The position numbers were made by a program, and so were the translations under genes. The notes beneath the pieces are model-generated. The model searched no databases. It worked only from the letters and a program-made list of their open reading frames with translations, and had not been told where the DNA came from. Shown here piece by piece: positions 1 to 10,231 of a DNA stretch of 11,794 bases (its first letter is position 1; every line of letters begins with the position of its first letter). Source of the stretch: Baffinella frigidus (lineage: Eukaryota > Cryptophyceae > Cryptomonadales > Baffinellaceae); contig MU646335.1 in assembly GCA_026770585.1 (NCBI GenBank), positions 1,082,734 to 1,094,527 on the forward strand, given 5' to 3'.

Positions 1-362
1 GGGGGGGGGGAGGAGAGACAAGGAGGAGAGGAGGGGAGATGGGCACGTGCCTGCTCGGCCCTTACTCTCCAGGATAATAGTCGGTCTGAACTCGATGCAG
101 CAGCGTTACGCGGTAACCCTAATCTTCATGACATTCGATTCCCTCTCTCTCAGCTTCCACCCAAACCGTGGGCAGATAACATCTGCCAATTCTGGGGGGT
201 TCTAGTGGAACCTAGCGCGGGTGCTGCGCCTCGAGACGGAGGGGTTTGCCGAACCGTGACGTCCTCAAAATCAGGAGACCGGAAGTCGCCTGTTTTGTGG
301 TCCACATCCGTCAACGTTTGGTGCGAAAACAATCAGTCAACCCAACTGGGGCAGAGCTAGAC
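1..362. other. Intron or downstream flank with little recognisable content
   Basis: It opens with a G10 tract followed by a purine-rich stretch to about position 40. The only coding-like piece is the inverted exon copy at 215-256. In the minus direction this region begins with the splice donor GTCTAG of the last exon, so it is probably intron. I searched for helicase motifs V (TxHxxKGLE) and VI (YVAxTRA) and did not find them. Confidence 0.5.
215..256 (+). pseudogene. Inverted partial copy of the last helicase exon
   Basis: On the plus strand this reads ARVLRLETEGFAEP and then stops. The exon at 363-492 on the opposite strand reads ARVLRLETEGFAQP. The copy is preceded by CCTAG, an acceptor-like sequence. 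It lies only about 110 bp from the parent exon and in the opposite orientation, so a local inverted duplication is likely. Confidence 0.65.
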
Positions 363-492
363 CTTGATGTCCTGCTTGATGCCCTTGATGGTCTGCACGA
401 GGTCCCGGAACCCCTTGATCTGCGGCTGGGCGAACCCCTCCGTCTCCAGCCGCAGCACTCTTGCAGCGGCGTCAAACTTCGAGCACCGCCAC
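363..492 (-). CDS. Helicase exon 10: helical segment after the RGIG motif
   Basis: 130 nt: one base completes the split codon from the RGIGKT exon, then 43 codons. The reading includes SKFDAAARVLRLETEGF, then QPQIKGFRDLVQTIKGIKQD. In UvrD/PcrA proteins the PxRGIG motif is followed by a helical region of the form 'L..F..li..lr', and FRDLVQTIKGI fits it (inference from position and pattern). The acceptor is TGTTAG|G and the donor AAG|GTCTAG. Read straight through, the TAG in the donor would end the protein at position 357, but motifs V and VI must follow, so I treat GTCTAG as a donor. This is the only full-length copy; at least six shorter ones lie just upstream. Confidence 0.7.
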
Positions 493-3400
493 CTAACAGA
501 GCGGTGCGCACGCAGAGAAGTCAGTCACGGAAACACAGAAACACGGAAATAATGGTGAACGTGAACGTTCAAAAACGTGGACGGCACTCTTGCTGCTGCT
601 TCGAGTGAAGAGAATCGCCACCTGATAGCGTGGCTGGAATCAGGAGTGACAACAGAAACGAGCTCGAACATCGAGCTTAGTGCACCTGCACCTGACCACG
701 CCAGGTCACAAGCAGGATTTTCAGAACGCGACGTTTCGTTTCGTGGTACTAAATGAGTGGGCGCAGCACTCTTGCTGCGGCGTCGAGCTTAGAGCACCTC
801 CACCCACTTCCACCTGATAGAGCGAGGTTCACATCTGTTGGCCACGTAGAGGAACAAGAAACGCGCCTTGGCGAACCCCTCCGTATCCAGCCTTTATCTC
901 TATCACGTAGCTCTAATCTTCATTGAATTCCTCTAGAGAGAGAGAGAGAGATAGATAGATAGATTGTCCGTATCCAGCCGCAGCAACCGCGTTGATGCAT
1001 CGAGCTTAAAGCACCGCCACCTGACCACGCCAGGTCACACGTAGCATTTTCAGAACGCGACGTTTCGTTTCGGGGTACTAAATGAGTGGGAGCAGCACTC
1101 TTGCTGCGGCGTCGAGCGTAGAGCACCGCCACCTGATAGAGCGGGTTTCGCATCTGTTGGCCACGAAACGAATGAAGCAATGCAAAGTGTTGAGTAGCAA
1201 CACCGACAACTGTCTAGCACCAGCACCGTCAACGGTTGAGTACCAGCACCGTCAACTTTTGCCATTGATTCATTCTTTTCCGTGGCTAGCAGTTTCAAAA
1301 ACCACTACCCCAACCCCCAACCCCCAACCCCCAACCCCCAACCCCCAACCCCCAACCCCCATGCCCCACCTAAGCCCTCACCGGATAGAAAAGGTGCAAT
1401 TTGCCAAAAACTCTACCCTGCGCTAAAAGTGTTCCGTGGCACATTTGCCAAATACTCTACCCTTTGCACCTTTTTTGCCAAATACTCTACCGGGTAGAGT
1501 ATTTGGCAAATGTACCACGAAACACTTTGAGCGCGTAACGTTGCGTTTGAAATGCCCACTTCATGACCTGTCGTGGCTGGTGAAGAGTACCGGATAAGAG
1601 TATTTGGCGAGGCTTTCGAGGGCGGTCTTCCCGATGCCCCTTGTTCGCGATCCGGACCAACGCGGGACTTTACGGTAGGAAATACCGTAGGAAATACCGT
1701 AGGTGCACAAGCTGGTCTTACGGATATCCCAACCGATTCTTGGCCAGAATCCGACAAAAAAATCCCTTCGTAGCCCGCCGTGTGGACCGGATCGAGTATT
1801 TGGCGAGGCTCTTGAGGGTGGTCTCCCCGATGCCCCGCGGCGGCTTGTTCATCGCGGGACCCTAAGGTGGGAAATACCGTAGGGACAAATGCTGGTCCCA
1901 CGGTTCTTGGCAGGAATCAAACAAAAAACCCTTCGCAGCCCGCCGTGTGGACAGTAGCGATTCGGGCTCCACTGCCCACACAGCGGGCTACGAAGGGATT
2001 TTTTCGAGTAGGGGTACCGGATGGAGTATTTGGCGAGGCTTTCGAGGGCGGTCTTTCCGATGCCGCGCGGCGGCTCGGGCAACATGCCGTCAGTCTTTGG
2101 AATTGGAGCCGTTGCCATGCGGTATAATGTTTCAACTGTACCACGGAACACTTTTAGCGCGTAACGTTGCGTTTGAAATGCCCACTTCATGACCTGGCGT
2201 GGCTCGTGAAGATTACCGGATGGAGTATTTGGCGAGGCTTTCGAGGGCGGTCTTCCCGATGCCGCGGGTCGGCTTGTTCGCGATGCGGTCCATCGCCTGT
2301 CGAGGAACTCACAGTCAAGAACCAGCCCGTACTTTCGGTTACCAGCCCGTACGTTCTTTCTACAAACCCGGGTTACAACCGGCTACGGGTCTTCAGAGGG
2401 GGCCTCGATGCCCCGCGGCGGCTGGTTCGTGATCCGGTCCATCGCTTGCGGGAGAGAGGGAGACGTTATGTGGAGAAGGGGCGGCGTTATGTGGAGACTG
2501 GAGAGAGGGAGACGTTATACGGAGACAGGAAAGAGACAAAGACAGGCTTGTTCGTGATCCGGTCCATCGCCTGGAGGAGAGAGGGAGACGTTATATTCAT
2601 AGGGGCATAGGGAACTCCTGGAAAGTTCGGTAGTTTCCCTACGGATTTAGGTAGGACCTACTTACCGTAGGCCGTAGGGCTCCTATGACCAAAATATCCT
2701 AGGATTTTGGCCTACGGTAGGAGGTCCTAGGCAATGCCGTAGGAGAAACTACCGAACTTTCCAGGAGTTTAACGACTAATATGGAGAAAGGAGACGTTAC
2801 AGGGAGGGAGGGAGACGTTATACGGAGAGAGGAAGACGTTATCGCCTGTCGAGAAACTCACATTCAAGAACCTCAACCGTCAAGAGCCTCAACAGCCAAG
2901 AACCTCAACAGCCAAGAAACTCACGTCCACTTAGCAGCGACCGAGGACCTTTTCGACTTGAATTCAAGGTGAAATTCTGGTTAGGCTAGAGTGCAATGGA
3001 TAATATTCTAGTACAAATGGTTTAGATGCACTGTATCCGTGAAGCCCCCGGTGGCTGCTAAGTGGTACACGCCCCGCGTAAGTACGGGGTTGCACGTTTA
3101 CGAGTCTTCGGGGGTCACGCCTACGGGGTTACAAGTTACCAGAGGTTACACGTTTCAAGAGGTTACCTACAGTGCTACAAGTTGCAAGAGGTTAAATTCT
3201 ACGAGTCTTCAGAGGGGGGGGCGATTCCCTGCACCGGCAGCGGGGGGGTTAGGGTTTCGTGTTTAGTGGATGAATTCATCCACAAATTCATCCACCGCGT
3301 GGATGAATTCATCCACGCTGCAGCTCAAGGGGAAAAAGTGTCAAAAGAGGTGGGGGGGGCTAGGACCTCGTCGGCGGCCCTGGAAAGAGCAAGACGCACG

Positions 3401-5285
3401 CATTTTCTGCACCCCTAAACCCTAAATCCTAAACCCCAAAAACTTAGCTGCAAATCAAGGGGAGGATCTCGGAAGATTTTGTTTTTTGGTGGGGCATGAT
3501 CGTCGGCGCTGGAGAGAGCGAGACACACCTACTCTCTGCACACCTAGACCCCAAACCTTAACCCTGAACCCTACACTGCAACCCAAAAGGATAAAAGTCT
3601 CGAAGAAGGCTGGGGGGGTAGGACATCTTCATCGGTGCTGGAGAGAGCAAGCTGCACGCATTCTCTGCAGCCCTAAACCCTACACCCTTAACCGTAAACC
3701 CTGAAACCTAAACTGCAACTCAAGAGGAGAAAAGTCTCGAACAAGTCTTGGGGGGTAGGACATCTTCGTCGGTGCTGGAGAGAGCGAGCCGCACGTACTC
3801 TCTGCAACCCTAACCACTCACCCCTACACCCTAAACCCTACACTGCAACTCATGAGGGAAAAGTCTCTAAAAGGGGCTGGTTACCTCTTCGTCGGTGGTG
3901 GAGAGAGCGAGACGCACGTACGCGAGCAAGTCCAGGACCACGCCTTTCTTCACGGGGTTGTTGGTCCACTCGGGAGCCGCGTTCATGCAGGGCACCTAGG
4001 GTGTAGGGTGCAGGGGTTATGGTTTATGGTTGATGGTTTGTGGTGTATGGTTTATGGTTTATGGTTTTTGGTTCATGGTTTATGGTTTATGGTGTATGGT
4101 GTATGGTTTATGGTTTATGGTTCATGGTTTATGGTTCATGGTTTATGGTTCATGAGCCGAGATAAGAGTCCGCCAGGTCAAAATCAGTCCGGTCAAACCC
4201 CTTGTCACGGGGTTGTTGGTCGACGGTCGGTGGTGGCCATGTTGGTTGATGGTTCATGCAGGGCACCTGAGCCGAGATAAGAGTCCGCCAGGTCAAAATC
4301 AGTCAAACCCCTTTTCACGAAAAGGGGTCAAACCCCTGTTCACGGGGTTGTTGGTCGACAGTCGGTGGTGGCCATGTCGGTGTGAAGGTGTTGTCTCTGC
4401 GGGGGTGGTGCGGTTCTCGGGTGCAAGGGTGAGAAAGCTGAACACGGGGGGGGGCGCACGCAAGGTGAGAGACCGTTGTTCATACCAACACGGCCCCCAT
4501 GCCCCCCCCCCCCCGACAAGTCTCTCAGGTGGCCATGGTGGTACGAACAAAGATTTTTCACCGTGAGCTGATCAACGAAAGTCGCGCACCTTGCGCTTGG
4601 AAAGCTGGAGGTGGAAATCTCTTGCAAGTGTGCGTGCTCCTAGACTCCTCGCGGGGGGGGCACACGGTACTGGCAATGCGGTATCAAAAAAAGAGTCTCT
4701 TGATCACTCATCTCCAGGCTTGAAAGTAACAAAGAAGAAGCAGCACACCAACAGAGGCCGAGGCCGCAACAACAAAGGGTGTAGGGTGTAGGGTGTGGGG
4801 TGTGGGGTGTGGGGTGTGGGGTGTGGGGTGTGGGGTGTGGGGTGTAAGGTGTAGGGTGTAGGATGTAGGGTGAAGGGTGTAGGGTGCAGGGTGCAGGGTG
4901 TAGGGTGTAGGGTGTAGGGTATCAACCAAGGCCTCTCACCTTGCGCTTGGCGAGCGCAAGTTGGAAGTCTCTCCCGATGCTCCGGAGGATTTAGAGTTTA
5001 GGGTGTAGGGTGAAGGGTGTAGGGTGTAGGGTGAAGGGTGTAGAGTGTAGGGTGTAGGGTGCAGGGTGTAGGGTGTATGGTATCAACAAAGGTCCCTCAC
5101 CTTACGCTTCGCGAGCGCAAGTTGGAAGTCTCTCCCGATGCTCCGGAGGCGGAAGAGGACAGCCATCTGCCGCAGGGGCGATCCGTCAACTCGACTGATG
5201 CAGAGCTACATACATGCGTACATACATATAACCAGACACATACAAATATACATATATACATATATACATATATATTTATACATAT

Positions 5286-5318
<33 letters not shown>

Positions 5319-5859
5319 TATATACATATATACATAGATAAATAGATACATAGGAGCCGTTGCGCCGCGAAAAATGCGCGCCACGCTTTCTACAAGCGGT
5401 GCGGCCAGTCCTTAACCCGAAAGCCAACGTTCAAGGAGGACTTATTCGGACGTTTCACAGGCTGAAGTGAAGTCGGTATGCGACGAGGTCGAGAGGAGTC
5501 GGGCGTGCGGCGTGCCCCTCCGGCAGACGGCTGTTAATGCTGAGATTCTTTCCCGTGAAACACGTCCGAAGTCAGCAATCGCCGCGCTTTTTACAACTCG
5601 GAGGCGGGAGAGGACCGCTATCTGCCGTGAGAGGGCAGAAACCATTGGAGAGAGAGGGTAGACACCATTAGAGAGATAGAGAGAGCAGAACCCATTACAG
5701 AGAGAGAGCAGCAACCATCAGAGAGAGAGAGGGAAGACACCATTAGAGAGAGAGAGGGCAGACACCATTGGAGAGAGAGAGAAGAACCCATCAGAGAGAG
5801 AGGCCAGCCACCATCAGAGAGAGAGGGCAGACACCATCAAGGAGAGAGGCAAGACACCA

Positions 5860-5905
<46 letters not shown>

Positions 5906-8900
5906 ACCCATTAGAGAGAGAGAGCAGAACTCATTCGAGAGAGAGGGCAGACATCATTAGAGAAAGAGGGGAGACACCCTTTTAGAGAGAGAGGGGAGAC
6001 ACCATTAGCGAGAGAGAGCAGCAACCATCAGAGAGCCGCGCACCGTGATCAGGGGAGGCGGCACTGGCTTATCGTGCAGGGTGAGATTCAGCAGATGTGG
6101 GAGGGCGGGGCCAAAAGTGGACACGCGGTCTAAAGTGGACATGACTTGTGTAAAGTCACTTGGGCTACTCCTATGTGGTGTGGGAGGGGGCGGACCTGGC
6201 GGAGGGGCACGCCGGACGCCTTGCACCTCTCGACCTCGTCGCATACCGACTTCACTTCAGCCTGCTCAAGTGGGTTCAGGCTTTAGGATTTTGGGCTGAA
6301 GGTCAAGGCTCCCTTCTTTTGGAAGGTTGATGCTCCTATTGAGAGTTTTTCCTCGGTACACATGAAACATTGTTGCGCCCGGGAATGGCTCTAATTGCTG
6401 ACTTTGGGCGCGTTTCCCGGGAAAGAATCTCAGAATTAACAGCCATCTCCCGGAGGGGCACGCCGGACGCCTTGCACCTCTCGACCTCGTCGCACACCGA
6501 CTTCACTTCAGCCTGTGACAGTGGGATTAGGCTTTAGGATTTTGGGCTTAGGGGTTTGAGGGTTCACTTCAGCCTGCGACAGTGAAGATCCGTTAAAAGA
6601 TGATTCCAGCTCCTCGTCGCACACCGACTTCACCCCAGCCTGCTCACGCCAGGTCACAAATCAGGATGTAAGGTTGAGGCTCGTCCTTTTAAGAGTGTTT
6701 CCTGGTACACAAAAGCATAAGTGCGCCCAGGAATGGCTCCAATTGCTGAGTTTGATACCGACTTCACCTCAGCCTGCGAAACGCCCAAATAAGTTCTCCC
6801 TCAACGTTGGCTTTCGGGTTAAGGACTGGCCGCCAGAGGTGCGGCGAGCGCCGACAGTGAAGATTCGTTAAGGATGATTTCAGCTCCGCTCACGTAGGGC
6901 CGGGGATGTGAGTCTGGGTCTGATGCAACCGGAAGGCCTCCTTGGGAGAACTACCTGCAAGAGGTGCTATGCCTCCTACTTCTGCCTCAGAAACTCTGGG
7001 TTCCTCATTGAAGACTTTACATCATGACTCCGTACACACGCTCCACTACAAAAAGCATCGAAATGTAAATAATGAGGAGCCCAGGTCAACTGAGTCAGAG
7101 CTACCACGCGGGAGGGCTAACCGTCTTATCCAGGCAACCGCGTACTGCCGGGGTGCGTCCATCTAAACTCAAAGTCAATTATTTTCACGCAAAAAGACTT
7201 TTTCCCTGACTCTGCTGTAGGGGGCACTTGGGGATGCACGGCTGTGGACCTCTGCATTCTTGAAAGGAGAAAGGACGATTCGAGAGCCCAGCGAATTATC
7301 CTGCGGAAAATAGTCGATGTGTTAGCTTCTACGCGGGAGGGTCGAGACAGCAAGTATGCTAGCTGGTATTTACTGGATCGGCAGCATGACACAGGCATCT
7401 AAGTCAGTCAGACAGTCAGACAGTCAGACAGTCAGTCAGTGTGTGAGTGAGTGAGTGAGTGAGTGAGTGAGTGAGTGAGTGAGTGAGTCTATCAGTCAGG
7501 GCAACGACCTGGAACGGGTAGCAGGATCTCTGCAGAGAGGGGCGATCGTATGCGCAGGTTCTCAGGCTGTTGCGACTTATGGGACTGCGACCACTCATTT
7601 TGGGACTGAGCCGGTTTTCGCACTGGGAAATGGCTCAATGAGATCACCGTACGATCTCTGCGGAGTGGGACGAACGTGTGCTCAGGTTCTCTGGCTGTTG
7701 CGTCTACGGCTTTCACGCACGGGGGAAATGGCTCAACGGGAAATGGCTGAAGGGGATCACCGTGTACGCCCCTGCTGCAGCAGACGTCGCCCCCTGCTCC
7801 ACGTATTTGCATCAGAGCCTTCACGTATTTGCTTCCACACCTTGGCCAGACCAACTACCGATCTTCCGAAGTCCACGCCAGGACACAAGTGGGATTTTCA
7901 TACACACTCGTTCGCGCTAAAAGTGTTTAGATGGCTTATCGTGGCACATTTTTTAAAACTTCCGCAGCAAAGAGCTCCAATTACGCCCCTGCTACAGAAG
8001 ATGTCGCCCCCTGCTCCAAGTGTTTGCATCAGAGCCTTCACGTATTTGCATTGGATCCTTCAAGCATTTGCATTATACCTCACTTCAAGTTTTGGCGTTA
8101 GATTTCACTTCACGTATTTGCATTAGAGTCGTTGGGCGTGGGCATGTGGATCCAGGATTGGAGGCATGGGGGGTGTGCGCGGGCATTCACCCCCCCACAA
8201 CTCTTCACGAAACAGACCTGCGTCAACTCCCCACCACTCTCGACAAAACACCTGGGCACGCATTGTGTGGAGTGACAAGTTGTGGGGTGGGGTGTTGGCT
8301 CGGCGAGAACCTGAAGTGGGTTGCGCGAAATGAGAGCAGCCGCGGCTTTGACCTGCGGGACGGATCAGGTTAGTCCCGGACCTGAATAGATTTAAGTTCT
8401 GGAACTGTCCATCTAAAAGATTTATGGTACACACCGAGCTATTTTAAAGCCCTAAAAGTACGAAATGGCTCGATTGATCCGTCGGTGACGGATCAATCAA
8501 CGCCACTTAGCAGCCACCAGGGGCTTCACGGATACAGTCCATCTAAACGATTTGTACTAGAATCTTATCCATTGCCCTGGACTTCAACCGGAATTTCGCC
8601 TTGATTTTAAGGTGAAAAGGACCTCGACCACTGCTAAGTGGTATACCTAAGTCTGCATGGCTGAGAATGATGTCACGAGGCATGCTCCACGTTCTTCGTA
8701 ACCCCCACCCTCCGAACACAAAGCACTACACTTCACTCGGAGCCACAACATTTCGCCCAAGTCAACTCCCCCGAAAGCTAGCGCCTTAAGTCAAATGCCT
8801 GGTTCCAGACCAGGGTCCATCTAAACGAAATCAGGGAAAAGTTGACTTAAGTGAGCTGGTTGACTTAGCTGAAATCTTGTGGGTCGGAGTGCACTTGCAT

Positions 8901-10175
8901 CAAGATGTCAAGATGGCGGGTGCGGATCTCACATCAACCCTCAGTTAACCTGGGCTGTGTTTAGGGTTTGCGGTTTAAGGTTCATCAAGACCTCGAGTAA
9001 GTGGATGCAGGATCACAAATCACTTGTCAATCCACGCCAGGTCCCAAGGGAGAATTTGCCTAAGGTTGATTCTCCGGATTCGCACCCTACACGTGTATCA
9101 TAAACACGCCAAACTTGATCAGCCCAGCGCCGCAACGATGTGGAGTTTGTACCGCGAAATATTTTTAAAGCTAAACGACGCGGACTGAATAGTTCGATTT
9201 GTGCCTTGGCGTGGTGATTCAAGTTTTCGGCCCGAGAAAAACAAACCAGGACTTCGGAGAATCGGTAGTTCTTCTGACCAATGCGTGGAAGCTGCGAGAG
9301 GGAGAGAGGAGTATGGTGCAGATTACCTAACCCCTAACCCCCGACCCCTAACCTCTAACCCCCGACCCCAAACCCCCAACCCTCAACCAAAAACGCACTA
9401 GCACTCGGGATGATCGGTAGTTCTTCTGGAGCTTGATGCCTTTGGTGTTTTATGCTATTTTAAGCCTCGATTTTATGCCTAAAATAGCATGTCCACTCTT
9501 ATCTTCGTCGTTGGAAGCCCTAAGATACACAACAGATTCTGATATGTTCCTAAATGAAAACGCACCAGGACTCCGGAGGATCGGTAGTTTTTCTGGAGCT
9601 TGATGACTTTCGTGTTGTTGAAAAGGTTTTGAAACTCCTGCCGAGTGGACAGCACAAAACGATTACGTTCGCTCGAACACCCAGCGTGTTTTCAGATGCT
9701 TATCGCCGGCGTGTAATCATAGTCTGAGAAGTAGACAGCCCCCAAAGATTACGTTACCTCGAACACCCAGCGTGTATTCATGGTCTGAGAGGTCGCAGCT
9801 TTCGCATGTTGAAAAGAGCCTTGCGAAGACCAGGGGTTTCAGGCTAGGGGAAAGACCTTGAAGGTGTTTGAGGCTTTGCCAGCCAGGAACCCGTAAATCG
9901 ATTGGTCCTGTTTGCACAGTTTAGGGTTTAGGGTGTGGGGTCGAGGTCAGAAAATATTCAGGCAATCTTCGTCACGATGCTCGGTAGACCGTATGCGTCA
10001 AGATTTTCGGTGCATCGCGTTAGGGTTGAAAAGCCGTTTCATTTTGAAATTTAGGGGGGGGGTCCACGACTGGTAACCACAGAGCTTTTTCAGGTACACA
10101 GCGGTTTGGTTGCCATGCCGGTACAAACTCTGCCAAGTTTAGTAAACGTTTTTTTTGTGTGTGTGTGGTGTGTGT

Positions 10176-10231
<56 letters not shown>

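Larger units (their letters stand above)
581..1132 (-). pseudogene. Cluster of six degraded copies of helicase exon 10
   Basis: Copies on the minus strand begin after an AG acceptor at 621 (to 581), 693 (to about 667), 813 (to about 764), 1020 (to about 966) and 1132 (to about 1092); an acceptor-less piece encoding LDTEGFAK lies at 867-892. Shared signature: ATCAG|GTGGCGGTGCTC followed by the LDAAARVL codons. The 813 copy has a 10-base insertion that breaks its frame, while the 1020 and 1132 copies stay open. Two larger direct repeats (671-846 and 1000-1166) carry the exon piece together with the 65-bp dispersed repeat. Decoy exons, possibly spliceable. Confidence 0.7.
1591..2088 (-). pseudogene. 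Three degraded copies of the RGIGKT helicase exon
   Basis: Minus-strand copies at about 1662-1591, 1861-1788 and 2088-2018 each keep the 3' end ...CTCGCCAAATACTC...CCG|GT and so the splice donor. The 1591 copy has a small deletion before GGCATCGGG that shifts its frame. The 1788 copy reads PPRGIGETTLKSLAKYSIR, with K changed to E. The 2018 copy reads PEPPRGIGKTALESLAKYSI and is open but has lost the normal exon start. Together with the intact copy at 2217-2296 they form a tandem series spaced about 190-230 bp. Confidence 0.75.
7800..8128. repeat. CTTCACGTATTTGCATTAGA repeats around exon 5
   Basis: The word TTCACGTATTTGCAT or a variant occurs about seven times, partly tandem at 8010-8128. On the minus strand each reads ATGCAAATACGTGAAG, which is the acceptor region of exon 5; the intron has grown by repeating that splice site. 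Confidence 0.75.

Noticed and set aside
311-511. 66-codon minus-strand frame over exon 10
   Set aside because: It is the shifted frame of the exon; the frame giving VLRLETEGF and FRDLVQTIK is the one repeated and conserved in the copies.
2217-2296. RGIGKT as a Walker A ATP-binding loop
   Set aside because: The residue four before GKT is not Gly, and the surroundings match the RGIG segment of UvrD-type helicases, which lies after motif IV; the true Walker A belongs upstream of motif II.
3411-3845. A chromosome end
   Set aside because: The CCCTAAA-type blocks are short, degenerate and embedded between exon copies, so they are interstitial.
3852-4280. 142-codon plus-strand frame with repeating YGLWFMV
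   Set aside because: It is generated by the GGTTTAT heptad array; a 7-bp repeat keeps all frames open. The real coding signal here is exon 8 on the other strand.
5059-5341. Frames with IYIYTYIHIYI
   Set aside because: Translation of an AT/TATACA microsatellite.
5631-6036. CRISPR-like array of spaced repeats
   Set aside because: Units are simple GA-rich sequence of variable length with no unique spacers; the DNA is eukaryotic.
7479-8126. 215-codon plus-strand frame
   Set aside because: The longest frame in the window, but it runs through a tandem duplication and the exon-5 repeats in the antisense direction, and has no recognisable domain.
8472-8498. Bacterial-type terminator hairpin
   Set aside because: Perfect stem but no U-tract, and the context is a eukaryotic intron.
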